DNA from: Actinomadura cremea
GTDB lineage: Bacteria; Actinomycetota; Actinomycetes; Streptosporangiales; Streptosporangiaceae
Assembly (NCBI RefSeq): GCF_014648495.1
Contig: NZ_BMRF01000021.1
Coordinates: forward strand, 1 to 64,000
Reading direction: 5' to 3'
DNA: 64,000 bases
Shown here: positions 1 to 7,078 of the stretch, piece after piece
Numbering within the stretch: the stretch's first letter is position 1
How the letters are laid out: every line of letters begins with the position of its first letter
Program-made: the position numbers and the translations under genes
The notes under the pieces: model-generated
Database searches by the model: none
Told to the model about the DNA's origin: nothing
The model's input: the letters and a program-made list of their open reading frames with translations, nothing else

Positions 1-18
1 GGACCTTTTTTGGGGTGA

Positions 19-46
19 GGCCCCGCCGTTTACGGCGGGGCCTTTC
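19..46 (+). terminator. Rho-independent terminator
   Basis: A perfect 10-bp stem (GGCCCCGCCG at 19-28, CGGCGGGGCC at 33-42) closes a TTTA loop and is followed by TTTCTC. This is a classic intrinsic terminator, probably for a gene lying left of the window. A run of T's at 5-11, just before the stem, gives an A-rich tract on the other strand only, so termination is most likely for plus-strand transcripts. Confidence 0.8.
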
Positions 47-272
47 TCATTTCTGTGCTCTTTTCTCTTCATCCTGTTCACCCGGGTGCTGGCTGCAACG
101 GTGGCGCAACGTGGGGTGCGGGAGCATTAACGGTGTTCCGCATATGCGGAATTCGGCCGTGCCGGTGCGCCCACACCTTCGCATCGGCACGGCCTCACGT
201 CCGCGCATGCGGCGACGGAAACTTTTTTCTCCTAAGGGGCGTCGACCGATGGCTTCTGTCCGGGGTGGTTCC

Positions 273-278
273 CTAGGC
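273..278 (+). promoter_or_regulatory. -10 hexamer of a leaderless promoter
   Basis: TAGGCT ends 7 nt before the GTG start at 286 and no Shine-Dalgarno sequence is visible. The spacing places the transcription start on or next to the start codon, so the mRNA is probably leaderless. The same arrangement recurs through the window. Confidence 0.5.
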
Positions 279-285
279 TGCCGGT

Positions 286-1113
286 GTGACTGAGGAGATT
301 CGGGAACACGAGGCGGGAACCGGGCCGGGCGGGATCGACACGACCGTGGCGACGCCGGCGCGAATCTACGACTACTTCCTGGGCGGCAAGGACAACTACG
401 CCGTCGACCGGGAGGCCGCCGAGGAGATCATGAAGGCGGTGCCGGAGGCCCCGGCCGCGGCCCGTGCGAACCGGGCGTTCCTGCGTCGGGCCGTCCGGCA
501 CATGGCGGAGGCGGGGATCCGGCAGTTCATCGACGTGGGCGCCGGGCTGCCCACGCAGGGCAACGTGCACGAGGTCGCGCAGGAGATACGGCCGGAGTCA
601 CGGATCGCCTACGTCGACCACGACCCGGTCGTCCTCGTGCACGGGCGCGCGCTGCTGGAGGCGAACGCCGATGTCGCGGTCGTCCGAGGGGACCTGCGGC
701 GTCCGGAGGAGATCCTCGCCGACCCGCGGCTGACCGAGCTGATCGACCTGGACGAGCCGGTCGGGGTGCTGCTCGTCGCGATCCTGCACTTCATCGGGGA
801 CGACGAGGAGCCGTTCGACCTCGTGGCGCGGCTCATGGAGCCGCTCCCGGCGGGAAGCCGGCTGGCGATCTCCCACGGGTACGAGGGCGGCATGGCGGAC
901 GGGACGTCCGAGCACGCTCAGGGCGTCTACCGGCGGTCGACCTCTGCGATCCACTCGCGTGACCCCCGGACGGTGGAGCGGTTCTTCGCCGGGGCCGACA
1001 TCGTCGAGCCCGGCGTCGTGTGGGTGTCCGAATGGGGGCTGGGCGAGGGCGAGGAGGCCCCGCCGGAGCCCGAGCGGACGCACTTTCTGGGTGCCGTGGG
1101 ACGCAAGCGCTGA
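286..1113 (+). CDS. SAM-dependent methyltransferase, DUF574 family
   Basis: This 275-residue protein belongs to the actinobacterial DUF574 (Methyltransf_19) methyltransferases. The family signature is visible: an N-terminal PARIYDYFLGGKDNYAVDR segment (about residues 23-41), the SAM-binding FIDVGAGLPT motif (about 81-90), an acidic residue in the YVDHDP strand that would bind the ribose, and the LLVAILHFI segment. The substrate is unknown for nearly all members, and nothing nearby reveals it. The GTG start is chosen because it lies 7 nt after a TAGGCT -10 hexamer. The stop codon lies in a small hairpin shared with the converging P450 gene. Family assignment is firm; function beyond methyl transfer is not. 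Confidence 0.9.
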   Translation: MTEEIREHEAGTGPGGIDTTVATPARIYDYFLGGKDNYAVDREAAEEIMKAVPEAPAAARANRAFLRRAVRHMAEAGIRQFIDVGAGLPTQGNVHEVAQEIRPESRIAYVDHDPVVLVHGRALLEANADVAVVRGDLRRPEEILADPRLTELIDLDEPVGVLLVAILHFIGDDEEPFDLVARLMEPLPAGSRLAISHGYEGGMADGTSEHAQGVYRRSTSAIHSRDPRTVERFFAGADIVEPGVVWVSEWGLGEGEEAPPEPERTHFLGAVGRKR

Positions 1114-1128
1114 CCGGGTTCCTCAGCG
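1108..1128. terminator. Short hairpin between convergent genes
   Basis: CGCTGA (1108-1113) pairs with TCAGCG (1123-1128) across a 9-nt loop. The two arms contain the stop codons of the methyltransferase gene and of the opposing P450 gene. There is no T tract, so this is only a candidate bidirectional terminator. Confidence 0.35.
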
Positions 1129-2304
1129 GAGAACGACCGTGGTCGGCAGCGTCCGGAAGCCCCGCACGTACGGGGATGCGATGCGCGCGGCGGCGTCCTC
1201 GTCGACGTCGTAGCCGGTGATGCGGGCCGTCAGTTCCTCCAGGGCGACCCTGGCTTCGAGGCGCGCCAGGTGTGCGCCGATGCAGTGGTGACGTCCCGAG
1301 CCGAAGCTGAGCTTGGTGCGGGTGTCGCGGTCGAGGTCGAACCGGTCGGGCTCGGGGAAGGCACGGGGGTCGCGGTTGGCAGAACCGATCAGCAGCAGGA
1401 GCCGGGACCCGGCCGGGATGGTCGCGCCGTGCAGCTCCATGTCCTGGACGACGGTGCGGCCGTCGCCCTGGGAGGCGGGTTCGAAGCGGAGGGTCTCCTC
1501 GATCCAGTCGCCGATGCGGCCGAACGCGTCCGCCGGGCGGTCGAGGTGGCGATGGGCGCAGTGCCAGGCGTTGGAGATCAGGTTGGTCGTCGTCTCGTTG
1601 CCCGCGGAGACGAGGATGAACAGGACACCGAGGATCTCGGCGTCGGTGAGCCGGTCGTCGCCGTCGACGGCGTCGATCAGCGCGGACGCCAGGTCGTCGC
1701 GGTCGTCGCGGTCCCGGCGCCGTTCGGCGATGAGGTCCTTGAAGTAGGCCCCCAGCGCGAAGATCGCCTCGAGGCCGGCGGGGCTGAGGTCGTGTACCCC
1801 CTCCTCGTGCTGGACGATCTGGTCCGCGAGGTGGCGCAGCCGGGCGCGGTCTGCGGTCGGGACACCGACGAGTTCGGAGATGACGTCCATTGGCAGGAGG
1901 GCCGCGTAGTCGGCGGCCAGGTCGAACGTGGGCTGCTCCAGTACCCGGTCGAGGTGGCCGCGGGCGACCTCCCGGATGCGGGGTTCCAGTTCGGCGACGC
2001 GACGCGGGGTGAACGCCTTCGACACCAGGCTCCGGATCCGGGTGTGCTCCGGCGGGTCCATCGCCAGGAAGGACGCGTGCTTGCGGGCGTCCGGCCCCCA
2101 CACGGACGGTTCCAGAAGGATGCCGTTCGCGTTGGAGAAGCGTTCGTGGTCCCGGAACGCCGCGACGACGTCCGCGTGCCGGGACAGCGTCCAGAAGTCC
2201 TCCTCGTCGTTGCGGAAGACGGGCGCCTCCTCGCGCAGCCGCGTGTACACCGGGTACGGGTCCTGCTGGATCCCGTGGTCGTACAGGCTGAAGCGCACGC
2301 CCAT
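1123..2304 (-). CDS. Cytochrome P450 (canonical class I bacterial type)
   Basis: A 393-residue soluble bacterial P450 monooxygenase with all hallmark motifs: the oxygen-binding I-helix AGNETT (residues 234-239), the K-helix ExxR (E270-R273) and the heme-ligand loop FGSGRHHCIG with Cys341. Length is normal for the family. Electrons would come from a ferredoxin and reductase, neither of which is encoded nearby. The ATG at 2304 is chosen because an AAGGAGG ribosome site sits 3-9 nt upstream. A reading-frame extension upstream lacks such a site and is Gly/Asp-rich and P450-unlike. It converges on the methyltransferase gene and is otherwise isolated. The substrate cannot be inferred. Confidence 0.92.
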   Translation of the reverse strand: MGVRFSLYDHGIQQDPYPVYTRLREEAPVFRNDEEDFWTLSRHADVVAAFRDHERFSNANGILLEPSVWGPDARKHASFLAMDPPEHTRIRSLVSKAFTPRRVAELEPRIREVARGHLDRVLEQPTFDLAADYAALLPMDVISELVGVPTADRARLRHLADQIVQHEEGVHDLSPAGLEAIFALGAYFKDLIAERRRDRDDRDDLASALIDAVDGDDRLTDAEILGVLFILVSAGNETTTNLISNAWHCAHRHLDRPADAFGRIGDWIEETLRFEPASQGDGRTVVQDMELHGATIPAGSRLLLLIGSANRDPRAFPEPDRFDLDRDTRTKLSFGSGRHHCIGAHLARLEARVALEELTARITGYDVDEDAAARIASPYVRGFRTLPTTVVLR

Positions 2305-2457
2305 TCCGCCTCCTTCGTCGTCGCCTTCCCCCCGAGCATCACCCGTCCCATCCGGCGTCGCCACCCCGCGCGGCCCGGCGGGGGTGGCCTGTACCGGACG
2401 TCACCGGGCGGGCCGGACGGCGTTCGTGAACCGGGCGCGAGTCCGTTCGTCCGGCTT

Positions 2458-2463
2458 TAGGCT
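2458..2463 (+). promoter_or_regulatory. -10 hexamer of a leaderless promoter
   Basis: TAGGCT lies 6 nt before the ATG at 2470. There is no ribosome-binding site, so the murA mRNA is probably leaderless. The spacing favours ATG 2470 over the in-frame GTG at 2467. Confidence 0.5.
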
Positions 2464-2469
2464 GCAGTG

Positions 2470-3777
2470 ATGACCGAGAAGCTGTGGGAGATCGAGCCGT
2501 CGGGGCCGCTGCGCGGCGACGTGACGGTGCGGGGTGCGAAGAACGCCGTCAGCAAGCACATGGTGGCGGCGATGCTGGGCGGTGGCCCGAGCACGATCGG
2601 CAACGCGCCGGACGTCGGCGAGGTCGGGATCACGGCCGGGATGCTCGAGCACGTCGGGATGGCGGTGGAGCGGTCGGGCGACGAGGTCACGGTCGCGCCG
2701 GGCGCGGTGTCCGACCCGAGCGTGGGCAAGGCGTTCACCGGGTTGAACCGTATTCCGATCCTGATGCTGGGGCCGCTGCTGCATCTGGCGGGGGAGGCGT
2801 TCGTGCCGCTGGTCGGCGGTGACCCGATCGGGCGGCGCCCCGTCGATTTCCATGTGGAGGCCCTGCGCGCGTTCGGAGCCGAGGTGACGCACGCGGCGGA
2901 CGGCATCCACGCGCGGGCGTCGCGGCTCGTCGGGACGCGGGTGGACCTTCCGTACCCGAGCGTCGGCGCCACCGAGACCGTGCTGCTGGCGGCGGTGCGG
3001 GCCGAGGGCAAGACCGTCATCCGCAACGCGGCGACGGAGCCGGAGATCATCGAGCTGGCGTTGTTCCTGCAGCGGATGGGCGCGCGGATCTCGTTCGCGC
3101 CCGACCGCCGGATCGTGGTGGAGGGCGTCGACCGGCTGGGCGGCGCGCAGACCCGGTTGGACGGCGACCGCATAGAGGCGTTCTCCTACCTGGTGGCGGG
3201 CCTCGTGACCGGGGGCGAAGTGCGGGTGCACGGCTGCCCGCAGGACCGGCTCGTCACCGCGATCACCACGCTGGCCCGGATGGGCGCCGAGTTCGACATC
3301 ACCGACGACTGGATCATGGCGTCGGCGCCGGACGGGCTGCGGCCCGCGGCGGTGCAGACCGACACGCACCCGGGGTTCGCCACCGACTGGCAGACGCCGC
3401 TGATGGTGCTGTTCACGCAGGCGGACGGCATGTCGGTGCTGCACGAGACCGTGTACGAGAACCGGCTCGCGTACGTTCCGGCGCTGCAGAGCATGGGCGC
3501 GGAGATCGAGGTGTACGACACCTGCCTGGGCGGCCCGGCCTGCCGGTACCACGACACGGCGGCGCTGCACTCGGCGGTCGTGCGGGGCGTGACGAAGCTG
3601 CGCGGCGGGGACGTCACGATGCCCGACATCCGCGCCGGGTTCTCGGCGGTGCTGGCGGCGGCGGTGGCGGAGGGGCCGTCGACGCTGCGGGGCGTCCACC
3701 ACATCGAGCGCGGGTATCACCGGCCGGTCGAGCAATTCCGCGAGCTGGGGCTCGCGTTGCGGACCGCGACGGTCTGA
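2470..3777 (+). CDS. murA: UDP-N-acetylglucosamine 1-carboxyvinyltransferase (MurA-like), Cys-to-Asp variant
   Basis: A 435-residue enolpyruvyl transferase that would add phosphoenolpyruvate to UDP-GlcNAc, the first committed step of peptidoglycan synthesis in the cytosol. The N-terminal RGAKNAVSKH segment carries the conserved Lys, and the two-domain inside-out alpha/beta architecture is of normal length. The active-site loop reads GGDPIGRRPVDFH, where most MurA proteins have GGCxIGxRPVDLH. Aspartate at about residue 118 therefore replaces the catalytic and fosfomycin-alkylated cysteine. The same swap is known in fosfomycin-insensitive MurA of mycobacteria. It stands alone and could be a second, divergent copy. 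The ATG follows a TAGGCT hexamer by 6 nt, and an in-frame GTG lies at 2467. Confidence 0.88.
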   Translation: MTEKLWEIEPSGPLRGDVTVRGAKNAVSKHMVAAMLGGGPSTIGNAPDVGEVGITAGMLEHVGMAVERSGDEVTVAPGAVSDPSVGKAFTGLNRIPILMLGPLLHLAGEAFVPLVGGDPIGRRPVDFHVEALRAFGAEVTHAADGIHARASRLVGTRVDLPYPSVGATETVLLAAVRAEGKTVIRNAATEPEIIELALFLQRMGARISFAPDRRIVVEGVDRLGGAQTRLDGDRIEAFSYLVAGLVTGGEVRVHGCPQDRLVTAITTLARMGAEFDITDDWIMASAPDGLRPAAVQTDTHPGFATDWQTPLMVLFTQADGMSVLHETVYENRLAYVPALQSMGAEIEVYDTCLGGPACRYHDTAALHSAVVRGVTKLRGGDVTMPDIRAGFSAVLAAAVAEGPSTLRGVHHIERGYHRPVEQFRELGLALRTATV

Positions 3778-3780
3778 CGC

Positions 3781-4335
3781 CTAGTCGCGGACGGCCGGGC
3801 GCGCCTCGGCAACGGACGGGTCCGCGTGGGGCCACGTGTACGTGACGCCGCCGCCGACGGGGAGGCCGTGCCAGAGCCGCGCGGCCTCGTCGAGGCGGTC
3901 CACGATCCGGTCGACGGCGGCGGCGTGCTCGGCCGGGATCTGGACGTGCTCGCCCCCCGCGGGCGTCTTGGCGCCGTGGCGGCGCCACCAGGCGATCGCG
4001 CACAGCCCGGCCAGTTCCTCGGAGGTGGCCATGTCGCCCGCGTCGGCCTGCCCCAGGGACGACTCGCGCTTCTTCAGCCGCCGCTGCGCGCGTGCCCGCG
4101 CCCGCCGGTCGCCCGGGACCTCGGCGGTCTCGAGGAAGCCGCCGCCGCCCGCCGCCGCGCGGCCGAAGACGCCGCGCGTGAGTCCCAGTTCGGCCTCCGC
4201 CAGGTAGTGGACGAGGTCGTGCGGGATGTGGTCGTCGTACCCGGGGGCCGGATCCAGCCGTCTGGGCGGACGTCCGGGCAGGGCGACGATCGTCGCGTAG
4301 CGGCGGTGGCCGGTCCGCTCGAAGGTGACGTCCAT
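3781..4335 (-). CDS. Hypothetical protein
   Basis: A 184-residue soluble protein that I do not recognise. It has no signal peptide or membrane segment. The N-terminal part (about 1-60) is rich in His and acidic residues (GYDDHIPHDLVHYLAEAELGL), the middle (about 75-95) is strongly basic, and the C-terminal part contains a WWRRHG segment. Codon third positions are strongly G/C, so it is real coding sequence. Its start is supported by TAGCCT (4342-4347, minus strand) exactly 6 nt upstream of the ATG. It converges on murA with only 3 nt between the stops. Confidence 0.7.
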   Translation of the reverse strand: MDVTFERTGHRRYATIVALPGRPPRRLDPAPGYDDHIPHDLVHYLAEAELGLTRGVFGRAAAGGGGFLETAEVPGDRRARARAQRRLKKRESSLGQADAGDMATSEELAGLCAIAWWRRHGAKTPAGGEHVQIPAEHAAAVDRIVDRLDEAARLWHGLPVGGGVTYTWPHADPSVAEARPAVRD

Positions 4336-4341
4336 GCGGCC

Positions 4342-4347
4342 AGGCTA
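4342..4347 (-). promoter_or_regulatory. -10 hexamer of a leaderless promoter
   Basis: TAGCCT on the minus strand is separated by 6 nt from the ATG at 4335. No ribosome-binding site is present. This fits the leaderless pattern seen elsewhere in the window. Confidence 0.45.
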
Positions 4348-4552
4348 GGCGGCGGGCGGGCGCGGCGGCATCCGGTTTTCCGGCGGGTGACGGGCCGGGG
4401 GCGCGGGCACTGGCGTGCGGAAGGAGCCGCGCGGGGGGACCGGTCGAGATATCGCCGAACCTCATCCACCGGTCGCCCGCCGAGCTGGTTCTTACCTGGT
4501 GATGACCGGAACGTACAAGACGGCGTGACGGGCGGCGGGCCACGCTGGTGCC

Positions 4553-5446
4553 ATGAGTATCGACATCGACGGCATCGACCTTGCCAGGGCCTCCGACTTC
4601 ATGGCCATGCACGCCCGGCCGCTCGACCGGCGCCGCTTCGAGCTGCTGACCGGGGACGGCGACCGGGCGGCGCTGTCGGCCGCGTTGAACGCGTACCGCA
4701 ACCCCGACGGCGGCTACGGGTGGGGCCTGGAGCCCGACCTGCGGTCGCGGACGAGCCAGCCCGGCGCGGCTCTGCACGCGTTCGAGGTCTTCGAGGAGCT
4801 GGGGCCCGAGACGGCGCCGGAGGCCGCCGCCCTGTGCGACTGGCTGGAGTCGGTGACGCTGCCGGACGGCGGGCTGCCGTTCGCGCTGCCCGTCCCCGAC
4901 CCGGCGGGGTGCGCGCCGTTCTGGGCGTCCGCCGACCCGGACGCGTCGTCGCTGCAGATCACCGCGATCGTGGCGGCCACGGCGCGGCGCGTCGCCGCGC
5001 ACGACCCGGCGGTCGCGGCGCATCCGTGGCTCGACCGCGCCACCCGCTTCTGCCGGGACGCCGCCCGTGCGGCGGCCGAACCGCACGCCCTGGAGCTGGC
5101 CTTCGCGCTCGCGCTGGCGGACGCGGTCGGCGACACCGAGCTGATCGGGATCCTCGGGAAGCACATTCCGGAGTCCGGCATGGTCCGCGTGCCGGGCGGG
5201 CTCGAGGACGAGGCGATGCGCCCGCTCGACTTCGCGCCGATTCCGGACCGTCCCGTCCGGGCCCTGTTCGCCCCGGAGGTCGTCGAGGCCGAACTGCGGA
5301 GGCTCGCGGCGGACCAGCAGGACGACGGCGGGTGGCGGGTGGACTTCGCGAGCTACTCGCCGGCCGCCGAGCTGGAGTGGCGCGGGTACGCCACCGTCGG
5401 CGCCGTCTCGATCCTGCTGCGCAACGCCGGAGCCGCGGCCGGATAG
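4553..5446 (+). CDS. Squalene-cyclase/prenyltransferase-like alpha-barrel protein
   Basis: A 297-residue protein with repeats resembling the alpha/alpha-toroid of terpenoid cyclases and prenyltransferases: NPDGGYGWGLEPDL (about 46-59), LPDGGLPFAL (about 102-111) and QDDGGWRVDF (about 256-265), the last like a QW motif. It is less than half the size of a squalene-hopene cyclase, and I see no DXDD catalytic motif, so cyclase activity is doubtful. Similar short proteins in actinobacteria have no known role. CACGCT ends 6 nt before the ATG and could be a leaderless -10. The FAD monooxygenase operon starts 82 nt downstream on the same strand, so co-function is possible but unproven. Confidence 0.72.
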   Translation: MSIDIDGIDLARASDFMAMHARPLDRRRFELLTGDGDRAALSAALNAYRNPDGGYGWGLEPDLRSRTSQPGAALHAFEVFEELGPETAPEAAALCDWLESVTLPDGGLPFALPVPDPAGCAPFWASADPDASSLQITAIVAATARRVAAHDPAVAAHPWLDRATRFCRDAARAAAEPHALELAFALALADAVGDTELIGILGKHIPESGMVRVPGGLEDEAMRPLDFAPIPDRPVRALFAPEVVEAELRRLAADQQDDGGWRVDFASYSPAAELEWRGYATVGAVSILLRNAGAAAG

Positions 5447-5528
5447 GGGCGCGCGGCCGCGTGAGGGCCGGGCGATCCGGGGAAGGGTCCGGTGGATGAG
5501 GTCTCCGCGTCGAGCGAGAGGAGACACG

Positions 5529-7076
5529 ATGCCGCCCATCGGACGGCCCACCGGAAACGTGATCGTCGTGGGGGCGGGGCCGACCGGGCTCCTGCTGGCG
5601 GGGGACCTGGCCGCCGCCGGGGTCGGCTGCACCCTGCTGGAACGGCGCCCGGAGGAGGTGAACAACCTCACCCGGGCGTTCGCCGTGCACGCGCGCACCC
5701 TCGAGCAGCTCGACGCGCGCGGTGTCGCGGAGGAGCTGGCCGGGACGGGGGAGCACCTGCGGGACCTGCGGCTGCCGGGCGGCGCGCGGCTCGACCTCGG
5801 GCGGCTGCCCGGACGGTTCCCGTACCTGCTGGTCACGCCCCAGTACGAGACCGAACGGGTGCTGCGGGAACGGGCGCTCGCCGCCGGTGCGGAGATCGTC
5901 CACGGCGCCGAGGTGACGGGCCTGCGCCAGGACGGGACCGGCGTGGACGTCCGCGTCCGCCGCACGGGCGCGGACACCGGCCGGGACGGCGCGGTCGAGA
6001 CGCGCCGCGCGTCGTACGTGGTGGGGGCCGACGGGGTCGGCAGCACCGTCCGGGAGTCGCTGGGCCTGCCGTTCCCGGGCCGGTCCGCGGTGCGGTCGGT
6101 GATGCTCGCCGACGTCCGGCTCGCCGATCCGCCGCGCGACGTGCTGACCGTCGGGGGGACGGGCGACGCGTTCGCGTTCCTGGCGCCGTTCGGCGACGGC
6201 TGGTACCGGGTGATCGCGTGGAACCGCGCGCACCAGGCCGCGGACTCCGAGCCCGTCGACTTCGACGAGCTGCGGGAGGTGGTGCGGCGCGTGCTCGGCA
6301 CCGACCACGGCATGCGCGAACCGCGCTGGACGTCCCGGTTCCACAGCGAGGAGCGGCAGGTGCCGCGGTACCGGGTGGGGCGGGTCTTCCTCGCGGGGGA
6401 CGCCGCGCACGTCCACTCGCCGGCGGGCGGGCAGGGCATGAACACCGGGCTGCAGGACGCCGCGAACCTGTCCTGGCGCCTCGCCGCGGACCTGCACGGG
6501 TGGGCGCCGCCGGGGCTGCTGGACGGCTACCACGACGAGCGGCACCCGGTCGGGCGGCGGGTGCTGCTCGGCAGCGGCGCGCTGCTGCGCGCGGTCCTCG
6601 CCGAGCGGACGTGGCAGCGGCGGCTGCGGAACGCCGGCCTGCGGGCCGCGACCGGGATCCGGCCCGTCGCGCGGCGGCTGGCGGGCGCGGTGTCGGGCAT
6701 CGACATCGCCTACCCGGCCCCGCGCGGCGCGCACCGGCTGACCGGGCGCCGCGCCCCGGACGTCCGCCTGTCCGGTGGCGGGCGGCTGCGCGACCTGCTC
6801 GGCGACGGGCGGTTCGCGCTGGTGACGGGGGTGAACGACCCGGCGGTCGCCTATCTGACGCGGCGGTGGGCCGGGCGGGTGCGGCACGCGGTGGCGGGCG
6901 GGCCGACCCGCGGCACGGTGCTGGTCCGCCCGGACGGGTACATCGCGTGGGCGACCGGCGAGACGGCGCCGGACCGGCGGGCGGACGCGATCCGCGCCGC
7001 GCTCGCGCGCTGGTGCGGGCGGCCCGGTGAGCGCTCGGCCGCGCCCGTCGCGGCGGCGGAGGAGAGGGGGAGCTGA
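5529..7076 (+). CDS. FAD-dependent aromatic monooxygenase (class A flavoprotein)
   Basis: A 515-residue group A flavoprotein hydroxylase of the PheA/TfdB/polyketide-hydroxylase type, which would use NAD(P)H and O2 to hydroxylate an aromatic substrate. All three fingerprints are visible: GAGPTG (residues 15-20) for the ADP moiety, the GADG motif (166-169), and the FAD ribityl-binding AGDAAHVHSPAGGQGMNTG motif with Asp291. The C-terminal region, ending in a VRPDGYIAWAT segment, is the thioredoxin-like domain of this subfamily. The ATG is chosen for the GAGAGGAGA ribosome site just upstream. The aconitase-like gene follows after 2 nt, so the two are co-transcribed. Rifampicin-type monooxygenases are related; the real substrate is unknown. 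Confidence 0.88.
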   Translation: MPPIGRPTGNVIVVGAGPTGLLLAGDLAAAGVGCTLLERRPEEVNNLTRAFAVHARTLEQLDARGVAEELAGTGEHLRDLRLPGGARLDLGRLPGRFPYLLVTPQYETERVLRERALAAGAEIVHGAEVTGLRQDGTGVDVRVRRTGADTGRDGAVETRRASYVVGADGVGSTVRESLGLPFPGRSAVRSVMLADVRLADPPRDVLTVGGTGDAFAFLAPFGDGWYRVIAWNRAHQAADSEPVDFDELREVVRRVLGTDHGMREPRWTSRFHSEERQVPRYRVGRVFLAGDAAHVHSPAGGQGMNTGLQDAANLSWRLAADLHGWAPPGLLDGYHDERHPVGRRVLLGSGALLRAVLAERTWQRRLRNAGLRAATGIRPVARRLAGAVSGIDIAYPAPRGAHRLTGRRAPDVRLSGGGRLRDLLGDGRFALVTGVNDPAVAYLTRRWAGRVRHAVAGGPTRGTVLVRPDGYIAWATGETAPDRRADAIRAALARWCGRPGERSAAPVAAAEERGS

Positions 7077-7078
7077 CC

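Noticed and set aside
5529..7076. FAD monooxygenase as the missing kynurenine 3-monooxygenase
   Set aside because: Its C-terminal thioredoxin-like domain and motifs place it with PheA/TfdB-type hydroxylases, it lies 42 kb away and lacks the LysR motif.
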